Source: a virus. Taken from it: a DNA stretch of 64,000 nt. The stretch's first letter is position 1; each line of letters begins with the position of its first letter. The position numbers and the translations under genes were made by a program. The DNA lies in IMG/VR virus record IMGVR_UViG_3300042691_041718, positions 1-64,000 of that record; one strand, 5' to 3'. Of this stretch, positions 23,930 to 33,941 are shown in pieces. The notes under the pieces were generated by a model that saw nothing but the letters and a program-made list of their open reading frames with translations, searched no databases and had not been told where the DNA came from.

Positions 23930-26059
23930 ATGGCTAAGATTTCAAAATATTTAAAATTAGATAAAGATATATTATTAGAATATATTTATAATGATGGTAA
24001 TCTTATAGCTGAGAAATATCAAATATTAATTGACTCAAGAGATAGAAGAAGATCATACGTTGGTGATCCAGATGGTGTTTCTGGTAATATACCATCAAAT
24101 CAACTTTTTAGATTAGATGCAATATCAGGTAAGTTTTCAGTAGTTGATACGACTTACTATTCATATTTACAATATAAAGACTATTCAGTTGGTATACCAG
24201 TCAGACATGATACAGTTAAAATTCATATTCCAGTAAACTGGACTTTCGGTGAGCATTTAGGTTTTTATATTAAAGTTTATACATTTGATAGAACAAATAC
24301 AATAAGTTTTGATTTATCAAATTTCTTTTTTGACATGACTAATACTAGTCAATCAAATTTACTAAATTATTCAGCACCACCACTTTATTTTCAAGAAAAA
24401 CTATGGGGTAAAAATATATCAATTGATATACCAGCTGTTAGTGAAGTTGCAGCTCAACTAACTGGAGAATATCCAAAAGAAAATAGTATTAATTTTAATT
24501 TAACGGATGGTATTGGTTTAAGCTCAACATCTCCAATTTTCATAGATTTTTACTTTGTTGATGGTATTGAGACGATTAATGGTAGAACAAATTATATTTT
24601 AGGAACTAAAGTTACGACAACTTTACCACAAACACCAGAATTTGAAAGATTAGGATTAAAAATTCAACACTCATCCGATGGTGATTATTTTGAAATATTT
24701 GGAACATATAATAATAATATTGCTGAGTTTAAAAAGTTTATTGATGATTCTGTAAGAGAAGGACGTAGATACTATGTTCAGTATGATATTATTACTTATG
24801 AGCAAAATATAAGAGGTAAAAAGACAACAGTTACTATAAATGATGGTTTTAACGAAACAGTTGATTATAGACCAATTATTAAATTCTCAACAACAACCGC
24901 AATTATAGATGTTGAAATGAGACTTATAGATTCAGTTGATGATTCGTTTATATTAAGAAGAGCTTCTTATGGTATGTTACAAGATGAAATAACCAAATAT
25001 AGCATACGTTTATCTAAAATAAATTTAGATAACGCATTAAAACCAAAAGTTTATAATATTAAAAATAATATAGATGCTGCTTTATTAGGGAATACTAACT
25101 CTTTAGGTAAATCAAATTCTGTATCTGGTAGAAATTTTGGAAAACAAATAGGTGTTGGATATAAAAATGGAATAGCTATAGGAAAAGCACTATTTTCTGG
25201 ATCAAATGGAACATTTAAAGATCTATTAGCTTTACAAAATCAAGGAAACAATATTAATAATACAAATGGTTTAGGAACCGGTACTGGAAACGGAACAGGC
25301 ACTGGTACAGGTGCTGGTACAGGTGCTGGTACAGGTGTTGGTACAGGTGCTGGTACAGGAACCGGAGCGGGTGGTTCTGGTAATCCAAATGGTGGTTATC
25401 CTAATGTAAACACAGGCGCTGGTGGTGCTGGTGGCGGAAACGGAGCGGGTCTTGGTGGAGGCGGTGGTGCTGGAAATGTACAAGTCCAAGAAGTAAAAGT
25501 ACCTTTTCCAGTTTTTGTTGATAGATTTAATATTATAGCAAAATCAGAAAACTCAATAGTTAATAGCACAACTTTCTATGGTATTGGAAAATTACAAGTA
25601 TTAATATATCCATTTGATAACATAATGAAGTTTGTTATTGCAAGTGGTGTTAGTACACAACCAGACTATTTAGATTTAACATCTTTTACAGAAGTTAAAA
25701 TGGTTATAAAAAATGATACATCATCACATGATTTTAAATTGATGACTGAATCAAAAGAAGTAAACTTAAAGTTAGGACAAGTTGTATTTAAAATACCTGA
25801 ATCTAAATTTTTAAATGTTAAAAAGATTTATGATGCTAAAGTAAATATTTTTTATATTGTTGGTACAACAGGTGCTAATAGTACAGTTATTTATACTGGA
25901 TTATTTAAAATTTACGACAGTCTTGATAATATTCAAATTCTTAATAATGAAGCTCCTAAGGCACCAGATATCATTAAAGATCCTAAGATGCCAAAAGAAA
26001 CTGCTATCGTTACTAGAAAGTTAATTTCAGGTCAAACAACACCTAATAAAAAACCATAA
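23930..26059 (+). CDS. Large virion structural protein with Gly-rich linker (709 aa)
   Basis: Two beta-rich halves are joined by a low-complexity Gly/Thr/Ala hinge at about residues 450-520. The N-terminal part resembles tail or baseplate proteins in overall composition (many VTTT, FDLSNFFF segments). It is followed by a tail-type gene. The hinge implies flexible positioning of the C-terminal domain, as in baseplate or fibre connectors. Specific family not recognised. Confidence 0.6.
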   Translation: MAKISKYLKLDKDILLEYIYNDGNLIAEKYQILIDSRDRRRSYVGDPDGVSGNIPSNQLFRLDAISGKFSVVDTTYYSYLQYKDYSVGIPVRHDTVKIHIPVNWTFGEHLGFYIKVYTFDRTNTISFDLSNFFFDMTNTSQSNLLNYSAPPLYFQEKLWGKNISIDIPAVSEVAAQLTGEYPKENSINFNLTDGIGLSSTSPIFIDFYFVDGIETINGRTNYILGTKVTTTLPQTPEFERLGLKIQHSSDGDYFEIFGTYNNNIAEFKKFIDDSVREGRRYYVQYDIITYEQNIRGKKTTVTINDGFNETVDYRPIIKFSTTTAIIDVEMRLIDSVDDSFILRRASYGMLQDEITKYSIRLSKINLDNALKPKVYNIKNNIDAALLGNTNSLGKSNSVSGRNFGKQIGVGYKNGIAIGKALFSGSNGTFKDLLALQNQGNNINNTNGLGTGTGNGTGTGTGAGTGAGTGVGTGAGTGTGAGGSGNPNGGYPNVNTGAGGAGGGNGAGLGGGGGAGNVQVQEVKVPFPVFVDRFNIIAKSENSIVNSTTFYGIGKLQVLIYPFDNIMKFVIASGVSTQPDYLDLTSFTEVKMVIKNDTSSHDFKLMTESKEVNLKLGQVVFKIPESKFLNVKKIYDAKVNIFYIVGTTGANSTVIYTGLFKIYDSLDNIQILNNEAPKAPDIIKDPKMPKETAIVTRKLISGQTTPNKKP
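25304..25359 (+). repeat. 12-bp tandem repeat GGTACAGGTGCT
   Basis: Four units with one change plus a partial fifth; encodes the GTGA hinge of the structural protein. Confidence 0.9.
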
Positions 26060-26076
26060 AAATTAATAATAAATAA

Positions 26077-26721
26077 ATGAGGTTAAGTTCACAGTCCAGT
26101 CAGTTTATATTTAATTTACCGAGTAACTTTTTAAAGCCAGAGTTAGTTGAGACATATAAGCCTATTCTTGAAAAGAATTGGGTTCAATACGAAAATATAA
26201 TAGATTATATTAACTCTACTATTAAATCTGTTAACTTTCCAGGTATTTCTATTGATTTACCAAAACAAGTTCTACCAAGAGGTAAAGAAAGACAATTCAA
26301 ACCTGCTAAAAATGTTCAGGATATATCAACAACTCACGAGTTAACAATAACTTTTAGATCTGTTGACTCTGATTTAAATTATTGGCTTTTATTTGATATT
26401 GTAACAAAACACTATTTAGATTTAGATAATCAATTTCTTTATCCATTTACTATTACTTGTGTTGATATACACAGAGATGCTATCTATATAATTCGATTTT
26501 ATGAAATAATATTAAAAGCTTTAAGTGATAATACATTTAATTACTCACAACAAAAAGTAACATCTAAAGAATTTACAATGACATTTCATTTTAACTTCTA
26601 TGATATTGAGTTTCTTTATAATAAAGCAAAAATACTTGAAGACTTTGATACACCAGTTATTATTGATAATAATTTAATAGGTGATAACTACTTAGTTGCT
26701 CATTGGAGAAAAAAAAGGTGA
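26077..26721 (+). CDS. Putative tail tube/baseplate protein
   Basis: 214 aa. The segment WLLFDIVTKHYLDLDNQFLYPFTITCVD, then IRFYEIILKALSDNTFNYS and EFTMTFHFNFYDIEF, has the spacing of T4 gp19/gp54-type tube proteins. Their final strand contains a FxxxFxFxxxxxE-like signature. Directly downstream of another structural gene. Family assignment is tentative. Confidence 0.6.
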   Translation: MRLSSQSSQFIFNLPSNFLKPELVETYKPILEKNWVQYENIIDYINSTIKSVNFPGISIDLPKQVLPRGKERQFKPAKNVQDISTTHELTITFRSVDSDLNYWLLFDIVTKHYLDLDNQFLYPFTITCVDIHRDAIYIIRFYEIILKALSDNTFNYSQQKVTSKEFTMTFHFNFYDIEFLYNKAKILEDFDTPVIIDNNLIGDNYLVAHWRKKR

Positions 26722-26740
26722 TTAATTTAATCACCTTTTT
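26709..26740. terminator. Bidirectional terminator
   Basis: AAGGTGATTAA/TTAATCACCTT stem between tail gene and glycan operon. Confidence 0.82.
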
Positions 26741-26888
26741 TGTATATTTTATTAATTTTATTTCTTCTACTCATTGTTACTTTTGGAAAAAGTCTAAATA
26801 GTTCATTCATAATTTCTTTATCAATAGACTTAGCTAATTCTTGAGAAAGTAACTTCGATAACTCATCACTGGGATTAAACTGTTTCAT
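26727..26888 (-). CDS. Hypothetical protein at operon end (53 aa)
   Basis: Start chosen at MKQFNPSDELSKLL, whose ATG lies within the last codons of the glycosyltransferase upstream (overlap 14 nt). Helical, basic C-terminus, family unknown. A longer reading from 26984 is less likely. Confidence 0.55.
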   Translation of the reverse strand: MKQFNPSDELSKLLSQELAKSIDKEIMNELFRLFPKVTMSRRNKINKIYKKGD

Positions 26889-27558
26889 ATAATTCTCCTG
26901 GATATGGATTTTGGTAATGATCAACATCTGATGTATGAGCATTATAGTATTTTGATTCTGGTAATTGACAAACCCACATTTCACACATCATTCTCCATTT
27001 CAGATAATCATTATTAGGCATCCAAGTGATTGGATTACATAAATTTTTAATATGTGAAGATTTACTCCACCAAAAATTACCAGAATAATGTTTAGGGGCT
27101 TTACCATATCCCCAATACATAGGATGAAATTTGATATCTTCTGGATTACCTCTTAAATTAACACCAGTACAATCATTCTCTTTTAACTCTTCTAATCTAT
27201 CTTCCCATTTATTTATACTAAAATAAGATAAGTAATTAGTCCAATCCGTTATAAAAGGATGATTTCTACTTACTCCTTTTGTGTGTAAATAAAGAACATT
27301 GAAATCTTCGTCTTGTGAATGTTTCCAAATTAGATCTAAAGTTGGAAACTCATTATATGAAGTATCTTTATATTTATTCCAAATTTTATATTTAGGATCA
27401 TCTAAATTCACCTTTAATAAGTTTATATCACCATTAATGACTAAATTGATTACATCACAATTTTCGTATAAACTACTATCTTTAATTCTATTTAATAGGT
27501 TTGTCAAAACTTCATTAACAGAACCCATCACAGCAACATTTATATAAACTCTATTCAT
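26875..27558 (-). CDS. Glycosyltransferase-like protein (227 aa)
   Basis: Contains NVLYLHTKGVS, W-x-NYLSYFSINKW and YSGNFWWSKSSHIKNL, a pattern shared by a group of putative polysaccharide glycosyltransferases. Last enzyme of the minus-strand glycan operon; overlaps its upstream neighbour by 8 nt. Donor and acceptor unknown. Confidence 0.7.
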   Translation of the reverse strand: MNRVYINVAVMGSVNEVLTNLLNRIKDSSLYENCDVINLVINGDINLLKVNLDDPKYKIWNKYKDTSYNEFPTLDLIWKHSQDEDFNVLYLHTKGVSRNHPFITDWTNYLSYFSINKWEDRLEELKENDCTGVNLRGNPEDIKFHPMYWGYGKAPKHYSGNFWWSKSSHIKNLCNPITWMPNNDYLKWRMMCEMWVCQLPESKYYNAHTSDVDHYQNPYPGELYETV

Positions 27559-28312
27559 TTTCTAATATTAAATTTTCAAGTATATAACTTTCAACAGAAT
27601 TGTATCTATCAATATTAGTCATACCATGTACATCTTCATTACTAGACCAGTTTCTTGTATACCACATATGAATTCCTATATCTGGTGAATCTTTATCTAA
27701 TCTAGGATTTGTCGATTTAAATCTCTCATCAAAGTGTGGATATAAATAATCAAATTTACAACCTAACTTTTTCATAGTCCATAAAAATGCGTAGTAAGGC
27801 TCTTGTTCATAATTAAAATTAGAACCACCTTGAATTTCGTGTTGATATTTAAAATCTTTTTTATAATCTTCTTCAAACTTAATTCCATAGTTATTAAGCC
27901 AACCATTAACAGGATGAAACCCAAATTGTATATTTGAGAAATTAACTTTTCTCAAAAATTCAATTTTACCCATAAGTAAAAAAGCATTAATAGCCACTGG
28001 ATTAGCACCTCTAAATTGAGAATATCCATCTGATACACCAAGTATATCAACACTTTCAAGTTTCTGAACAGCTTTTAAAAACTCATCCTTTGATGTTAAA
28101 AAGAAATCTTCATCAATATGAACAAAGTATTTACAATCAGTTTTTTTAACTTCTTCAATCCAATAAAACCAAGAATTGGGCCATTCCTTTCTACCATCAA
28201 CTACTATATGTTGACTTTCAGGAAAATTACTCTTTAAAATTTTTGATTGATAATTCAAAAATTTAGTATATAGTGTTGTTGTTACAAAACAAATATCTTT
28301 TTCGTTAATCAT
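27551..28312 (-). CDS. GT-A-type glycosyltransferase (253 aa)
   Basis: Nucleotide-sugar-type DED metal motif in YFVHIDEDFFL, preceded by a Rossmann start (DICFVTTTLY...HIVVDGR). Predicted to transfer a sugar in the phage glycan pathway; overlaps the next gene by 4 nt. Confidence 0.7.
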   Translation of the reverse strand: MINEKDICFVTTTLYTKFLNYQSKILKSNFPESQHIVVDGRKEWPNSWFYWIEEVKKTDCKYFVHIDEDFFLTSKDEFLKAVQKLESVDILGVSDGYSQFRGANPVAINAFLLMGKIEFLRKVNFSNIQFGFHPVNGWLNNYGIKFEEDYKKDFKYQHEIQGGSNFNYEQEPYYAFLWTMKKLGCKFDYLYPHFDERFKSTNPRLDKDSPDIGIHMWYTRNWSSNEDVHGMTNIDRYNSVESYILENLILENE

Positions 28313-28920
28313 AATTTTAATTTATATTTTTCGTTAAATACATAGAACCAAATTCTCTCCATTATCCACGGCATTTTATTAACACCACCACCTTTATGTG
28401 GTGGAATCACTGTATCATTTATATCATCTCTATCAAACTCACTTAGTAGGTTAATATAAAATTGCTTAGGTCTCATTTTTATAAAATTTCTACTAACTAA
28501 AAATTGAGCTCCTACTATAAAATATAATTCATTTGGACTATTTTCAAAATATTTATCAAATATAATTTCTTTTATATTCAAACCAGGGTGTACAGGTCCG
28601 CCATCCAAGTTACATTTTAAAAGATGTGATAAACAAAGAAAGTCTGATCCGTTATAAGAGTCAATAGTCTCAATATTTTGACTTAAATTACCCTTTACTC
28701 CATCATATGGATTACCTTGTAGGAAACAAACATAATCAGATAAATTATCATAATTATTAACTATATGATATAGATAGGTATGAGCTTCTCTACCAAAATT
28801 TGGTAAATTTATATAACCATTATCATCACCACTTTTGTCATAAATAAAAAGTTTAGATCTCTTAAATAGTTTTGTCCAACTTATATCTTCTTTATATTTA
28901 GCTATTACAACTTCGACCAT
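28309..28920 (-). CDS. DUF3431-like putative glycosyltransferase (203 aa)
   Basis: Pattern of the family: VVIAKYKEDISW, LFIYDKSG, LPNFGREAHTYLYHI then YVCFLQGNP. Usually encoded among polysaccharide genes. 16-nt overlap with glf. Confidence 0.75.
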   Translation of the reverse strand: MVEVVIAKYKEDISWTKLFKRSKLFIYDKSGDDNGYINLPNFGREAHTYLYHIVNNYDNLSDYVCFLQGNPYDGVKGNLSQNIETIDSYNGSDFLCLSHLLKCNLDGGPVHPGLNIKEIIFDKYFENSPNELYFIVGAQFLVSRNFIKMRPKQFYINLLSEFDRDDINDTVIPPHKGGGVNKMPWIMERIWFYVFNEKYKLKL

Positions 28921-30023
28921 ATCTCATCTTTTGATTTTTTTAAAGCTTCTGCTATTACTTGGTGCATGTCATAATATTTATAATTTGCTAATCTACCACC
29001 AAAGATATATTTATCTAAAGCTTTACTTCTTTCTTTATAGAGATTATATATAGAATTGTTTAAATAATCATTAACAGGGTAGTAAGCTTCATTTTCACCA
29101 TTATACTTTTGTGGATACTCCTTGGTTATTATAGTGTATTTAGTATCATCTAATAAGTCAAAGTGTTTATGTTCTATTATACGGGTATATGATACATTCT
29201 CGCTAGTGTAATTAACACCAGCAACACCTTGATAATTTGAGATAGGTAATATTTCTTCATCAAATCTTAAACTTCTATATTCTAATTTACCAAATTCATA
29301 ATCAAAAAACTCATCAATCTTTCCAGTGTAAACAATTTTATTTGATATAGATTCATAATATTCACGTTTAGATAAAAAATCTTCACCATAAATTACTTCT
29401 ATATCACCAACTATATTTTCTATCATCTTAGTATATCCACCAATTGGTATACCTTGATATTTATCTCTATAATAGTTATTATCATATTTAAATCGAATTG
29501 GTATTCTTTTAATTATAGAAGTTGGTAATTCAGAAGGATCTTTACCCCATTGTTTTTTTGTATATTCTTTGATTAGTTTTTCATAAATATCTTTACCAAC
29601 CATAGAAAGAGCAAACTCTTCTAAATTTCTTGGATTATCAATATTTATTCTCTGAGAATCTATTTTAGATTTAACCTCTTCAGGTGTAAAAATATTCCAC
29701 ATTTTACCAAATGTATTCATGTTGAATGGTAGATTATAAATCTCACCATTATAGTTTGCTAAAGGTTCATATCTAAAATGATTAAACTTAGCATACTTAT
29801 TAACATATTCCCAAACTTTATCATCCGAAGTATGAAATATATGAGGTCCATATTTATGAACATTGATACCATGTATATTCTCAGTATAAAGGTTACCGGC
29901 AATATGTTTTCTCTTTTCAATAATTAAACAACTTTTACCAGAGTTTTTCATTTCTCTAGCAAAAACTGAGCCAAATAATCCCGATCCAACTATTAAATAA
30001 TCATACTTCATATCTTTATCCAA
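28905..30023 (-). CDS. glf: UDP-galactopyranose mutase
   Basis: Flavoenzyme converting UDP-galactopyranose to UDP-galactofuranose. 372 aa with the FAD-binding GSGLFGSVFA, then KRKHIAGNLYTE and HKYGPHIFHT, which are hallmark Glf motifs, and the C-terminal FGGRLANYKYYDMHQVI. A phage-encoded Glf points to galactofuranose in a glycan built by the neighbouring transferases. Confidence 0.95.
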   Translation of the reverse strand: MDKDMKYDYLIVGSGLFGSVFAREMKNSGKSCLIIEKRKHIAGNLYTENIHGINVHKYGPHIFHTSDDKVWEYVNKYAKFNHFRYEPLANYNGEIYNLPFNMNTFGKMWNIFTPEEVKSKIDSQRINIDNPRNLEEFALSMVGKDIYEKLIKEYTKKQWGKDPSELPTSIIKRIPIRFKYDNNYYRDKYQGIPIGGYTKMIENIVGDIEVIYGEDFLSKREYYESISNKIVYTGKIDEFFDYEFGKLEYRSLRFDEEILPISNYQGVAGVNYTSENVSYTRIIEHKHFDLLDDTKYTIITKEYPQKYNGENEAYYPVNDYLNNSIYNLYKERSKALDKYIFGGRLANYKYYDMHQVIAEALKKSKDEIWSKL

Positions 30024-30793
30024 CTTTCTGGTATAATATCAGTTGTGTTAATATTAGCCATATCACCAAACCATTTCTCAGGAGCAACTACTTTTTTATT
30101 CATATTATTATTTAACCAAGCCCCCCACCAACTGAATGAACTATTAGCAATAATATTATTCTTACAAAAAGACATCAAATATAAATCTTGAATGTCAGTA
30201 AAACCTTCCATAAATATCATATTATCAAAATGTAAATTTTCTTTACACCATTTTATATCATCAGAAAAAACAAAGATGTAATCATATTCACCAATTGTCT
30301 CAACTGCTTTATTATAATACTCAATAGATTGTACTGGATGATAACCATTTGAGGTAACATAATCAGTTCTTCTTATATGAAGTGAAATATTATTTTTATC
30401 AATCAATGGAGTTTTTAATAGTTTACTCAACATCTCATCACTTGGTTTAAAATCTTCTCTAATCAAAGATTCTATTTCTTTAAAATATTTTTCACTTTGC
30501 CAATATCCATCTAGATAATAATTTACATTCACTGGCTTTGGCACCTCTTTAAAAATAAAATTATCTTCTATTTTATAGATAGGACCAACTAATGATACTC
30601 TTAAATCTGTATTTGTTGAAATGTTTGTAAATCTATTTAATAAAAACTCTCTTTGAGTTGTACCGGGTAATCTATAATTATAGAAATTAGTATCTAATCT
30701 CAACTCGGTATCATGTTTATGAGATAAATATCTACCATAAGCCCATTGAAACATTTGATTTCCTAAACCACCTTGTATTTTACTTATAATCAT
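30008..30793 (-). CDS. GT11 alpha-1,2-fucosyltransferase-like enzyme, copy 1
   Basis: 261 aa from MIISKIQGGLGNQMFQW. That start was chosen because the longer reading overlaps the upstream gene and lacks the family opening. Motif HIRRTDY binds the GDP moiety, and IANSSFSWWGAWL is also typical. Transfers fucose or a related GDP-sugar. Overlaps glf by 16 nt. Confidence 0.88.
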   Translation of the reverse strand: MIISKIQGGLGNQMFQWAYGRYLSHKHDTELRLDTNFYNYRLPGTTQREFLLNRFTNISTNTDLRVSLVGPIYKIEDNFIFKEVPKPVNVNYYLDGYWQSEKYFKEIESLIREDFKPSDEMLSKLLKTPLIDKNNISLHIRRTDYVTSNGYHPVQSIEYYNKAVETIGEYDYIFVFSDDIKWCKENLHFDNMIFMEGFTDIQDLYLMSFCKNNIIANSSFSWWGAWLNNNMNKKVVAPEKWFGDMANINTTDIIPESWIKI

Positions 30794-30800
30794 AATCTTT

Positions 30801-31613
30801 TTATTTTTTATCAATGTATGTGAATTTATCACTTTTAATTTTAGGAGGATCAAATTCACCACCAACATTATAATTAAACCATCTTTCAGGAGCAACAGTA
30901 ATTATATTATCATCATTTAACCAACTAGCCCACCAAGAAAAAGAAGAATTTGGTATAACCGTATATTTAGATTGATAAAGTAAGCAAAAATCAATTTCCA
31001 TCTCATTACTAATAACATCAAAATCTGGGAAAAATTTCTTAGCCTCCTCAACATCATCCGTTATTACTAAAAACTTTAAATCATTTTTTACTTCTCTAAC
31101 TTTATCAATAGCATCTTGATAGTAAGTAATAGGTAAGTACCAATGATGAATATCTTTATAATCAGCTCCTCTGAAGTGTATATAACAATATTCATCAATT
31201 GGATATTTTTGAATCAAATCAATTGTTTTATCTATATTTTCTTTTCTAATAGGAATCCAAGATTTTACTAAATCTTTTTTATCTATAAAATAGTTTTCGG
31301 ATTGAAAAAAACCATTTAAAAAAGTATTATCTGATACATTATCAAGAGATCCTTCTTCTTGTTTGTGTAGTAAATCACCATCGATTTCACCAAAGTCTAT
31401 ATCAAATAGTTTATCACCAATCCAATAATGTGGATTTGATGGATTTGACATCTCATAGTATCCAAACTTTCTACAATAATTTGCTAAATTATTACCTTCT
31501 TCTTTACTTTTTGGTACAAAAAATTTAATACCACTGTTATATGATGCTAATCTAGTAGCTAAATATTGAAATATTTGATTACCTAATCTACCATTAAAAT
31601 AAACTGAAATCAT
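30801..31613 (-). CDS. GT11-like fucosyltransferase, copy 2
   Basis: 270 aa. NGRLGNQIFQYLATRLA opening, HFRGADY in place of HxRRxDY, and VIPNSSFSWWASWL. The change at the GDP-binding motif suggests a diverged donor preference. Tandem paralogue of the gene just downstream. Confidence 0.85.
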   Translation of the reverse strand: MISVYFNGRLGNQIFQYLATRLASYNSGIKFFVPKSKEEGNNLANYCRKFGYYEMSNPSNPHYWIGDKLFDIDFGEIDGDLLHKQEEGSLDNVSDNTFLNGFFQSENYFIDKKDLVKSWIPIRKENIDKTIDLIQKYPIDEYCYIHFRGADYKDIHHWYLPITYYQDAIDKVREVKNDLKFLVITDDVEEAKKFFPDFDVISNEMEIDFCLLYQSKYTVIPNSSFSWWASWLNDDNIITVAPERWFNYNVGGEFDPPKIKSDKFTYIDKK

Positions 31614-31616
31614 CTT

Positions 31617-32459
31617 TTAATTATTTTTTTGTAATATTTCTATAATAGAGTTAAAACATCCATCATAGTCAAAATATTTTTTATAAATCTCTCTACCTCT
31701 CTCAACATATCTATTTATATCCTCAGGTGTTTTAGAAGATAATATTTCATCTAATTTTGAAATATCATTAACATGAATTTGTACTCCAATCTCATCAAAA
31801 TTAAATTCAGTATTAAAAGGAACTAGTGGGTTATCATAAATATAGACTGGTATAGATTCGTTTTGAAGAGCTTCACATATTCTAAAGGATGTTTCACCAT
31901 ATCCTCTTGGACAAAGAGAAAAAATACTTCTCGACATAACATCTCTAAATTGTTCATAACCAATTGGTTGTGAAATAAAGTACTTAGAATCACCTCCTAA
32001 TGAATTTCTCATTGCGACTCTAACTGGGTGTGTATCACTACCAATAAAAGAAGCAAATATATCTTTATCAGGATTTATAAAAATATTTGGTGGTGGTAAA
32101 CAATTCAACGGAATTGGATAACATTTATCGGAATATTTACCATGACCACCCATAGCAAATATTTTAATATCTAAATCACCAAAGTTATTTAAAATATTAT
32201 CATCGTATTGAACAATTGTATAATATTTTTTATCTTTATCTAGATTATCAATAAAATTTTGAATATCGGATAAATCTCCATTACCATAGTTTCTATTAAC
32301 ATACAAACTTGTCCAAAAAATTGGAAGGTATATTCTCTCAGTTTCTATCTGGTTTTGTAAATATTTACTATAAAAAAACTCTTCAAATATTTGTGAGTTA
32401 AAAGGTGGATAGTGAACATTTATAACAACTCTTAATGAGTCAGGTGTTTGTATCATCAT
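31617..32459 (-). CDS. Exostosin-like (GT47) glycosyltransferase
   Basis: 280 aa. FASFIGSDTHPVR and FSLCPRGYGETSFRICEALQ followed by ESIPVYIYD are the characteristic exostosin-domain segments. Ends 3 nt upstream of the GT11 gene and overlaps the next upstream gene. Confidence 0.83.
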   Translation of the reverse strand: MMIQTPDSLRVVINVHYPPFNSQIFEEFFYSKYLQNQIETERIYLPIFWTSLYVNRNYGNGDLSDIQNFIDNLDKDKKYYTIVQYDDNILNNFGDLDIKIFAMGGHGKYSDKCYPIPLNCLPPPNIFINPDKDIFASFIGSDTHPVRVAMRNSLGGDSKYFISQPIGYEQFRDVMSRSIFSLCPRGYGETSFRICEALQNESIPVYIYDNPLVPFNTEFNFDEIGVQIHVNDISKLDEILSSKTPEDINRYVERGREIYKKYFDYDGCFNSIIEILQKNN

Positions 32460-33196
32460 TGTGTAAAAATATTTTTTAGTATATTAATTTGATTACCACT
32501 TTTAGAAGAATTATTCATATAGTAACTACCTTGGTGTACTCTATGTGTATATTCTAAATCAGGACAAACTTCTATATAATTGGTTTCATTTGAACTTAAA
32601 AATAAATAATTAAAAAATCCAACATCACAAATATCAACATCTCTATTAAATGTGTTTATATCAAATGATTTTATATATGATTCTTTATTAACAAAAAAAT
32701 TACCAGTATTTAATAAGACATCTAATAAGTCACCACCATCTAAAAAGTGTTTTTTACAAAATGCCTTATCAATCCTAACCCCATTAAATTTAGTATATTT
32801 TATAAAAATACCTTTTTCATTCCACATGTTATGTTCATGATGAATTAATCTTTCTGGTGATATTAGTTTATTCTTAGACCAATCAGTTTGATATATTTTA
32901 TCAATGTATGTTACATCAATAATATTATCAGAGTCTAATAAAATTATATATTCATTCTCCGCTTTTTTAACACACTCAAGTTTATTAAAAAATGTTCCTA
33001 AATTTATATCTTGTTTATATAGTTTGATTTTGTTATTAGATAATCCATCTAATGCTAATTTTATATTAGCATAATTTGATGAGTTATCATCCATTATAAC
33101 AATTTCTGATATTCTATCATCATTTAAAACTTTGATAAAAGAATCAATTAATATTTCAATTCTTTCATAATTTGGTATACATAAAGATATATTCAT
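32456..33196 (-). CDS. Family 2 glycosyltransferase (246 aa)
   Basis: GT2 pattern: SLCIPNYERIEIL, EIVIMDDNSSN, YIILLDSDN. Paralogue of the next gene (EIIICDDNSSD, WVILFDSDN), so a tandem duplication is likely. Confidence 0.85.
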   Translation of the reverse strand: MNISLCIPNYERIEILIDSFIKVLNDDRISEIVIMDDNSSNYANIKLALDGLSNNKIKLYKQDINLGTFFNKLECVKKAENEYIILLDSDNIIDVTYIDKIYQTDWSKNKLISPERLIHHEHNMWNEKGIFIKYTKFNGVRIDKAFCKKHFLDGGDLLDVLLNTGNFFVNKESYIKSFDINTFNRDVDICDVGFFNYLFLSSNETNYIEVCPDLEYTHRVHQGSYYMNNSSKSGNQINILKNIFTQ

Positions 33197-33197
33197 T

Positions 33198-33941
33198 TTA
33201 GCTCATAATTTTTTGATATAACTGTCTAGTCCACTCACCTTCATTAATCTTATTCATATGTTTTAAATAGGAAGAGTTACTATGTATTCTATGTTTATAT
33301 CCCATATCTTTTATTAAAAACAGTTTATTATCGGATGTTAGCCAATCAGATAACAATGTAATTGAATCTAAAGAAGATATTAACCTAGTGTCATAGTTTG
33401 GACTGTTTTTTTCGGAACATTTTATATAATTTTCTTTGTTGACAAAATAGTTACAAGTATTCATCATAGTTTGAAATAAACTATTAAAGTGATCTAAATT
33501 TCTGAAGTTCTCTTTAGTTATTAATCCTGAATAAATTCTATAATCAAAATAACTATCGTGATGACCATTCTCGTTTATTTTCTCGATGAAAGCTGGTGCG
33601 TATATCGTATCACTATTCCAATCATCTATTTCATATAGGTGATTGATATAATTTTCACCAATAACATTATCAGAATCAAATAAAATAACCCAATCATTAC
33701 TACAATTTTTTATAGCTCTTATCTTGTTAAGATAAACACCTAAGTTCTCACTATTTTCAATAAGTTTAACTTTATCTGAGTTTAATTCAGATATAATAAC
33801 TTTTAACTCATCTAAATCAGATGAGTTATCATCACAAATTATTATTTCAGAAACTCTATCATCCGTAATTGGATAAGATAGAGTTTCTTTCATAAATTTG
33901 CTATTATTGTAATAAGGTATAGCAATTGAAATTTTTCTCAT
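33198..33941 (-). CDS. Family 2 glycosyltransferase (247 aa)
   Basis: SIAIPYYNNSKFM, DDNSSDLDEL and DSDNVIGENYI define the nucleotide-sugar site. Its ATG overlaps the stop of the FkbM gene by one base. Confidence 0.85.
   Translation of the reverse strand: MRKISIAIPYYNNSKFMKETLSYPITDDRVSEIIICDDNSSDLDELKVIISELNSDKVKLIENSENLGVYLNKIRAIKNCSNDWVILFDSDNVIGENYINHLYEIDDWNSDTIYAPAFIEKINENGHHDSYFDYRIYSGLITKENFRNLDHFNSLFQTMMNTCNYFVNKENYIKCSEKNSPNYDTRLISSLDSITLLSDWLTSDNKLFLIKDMGYKHRIHSNSSYLKHMNKINEGEWTRQLYQKIMS

Noticed and set aside
25271-25489. Antisense Ser/Thr/Cys-rich ORF opposite the Gly hinge
   Set aside because: Shadow of the GGTACAGGTGCT repeat.
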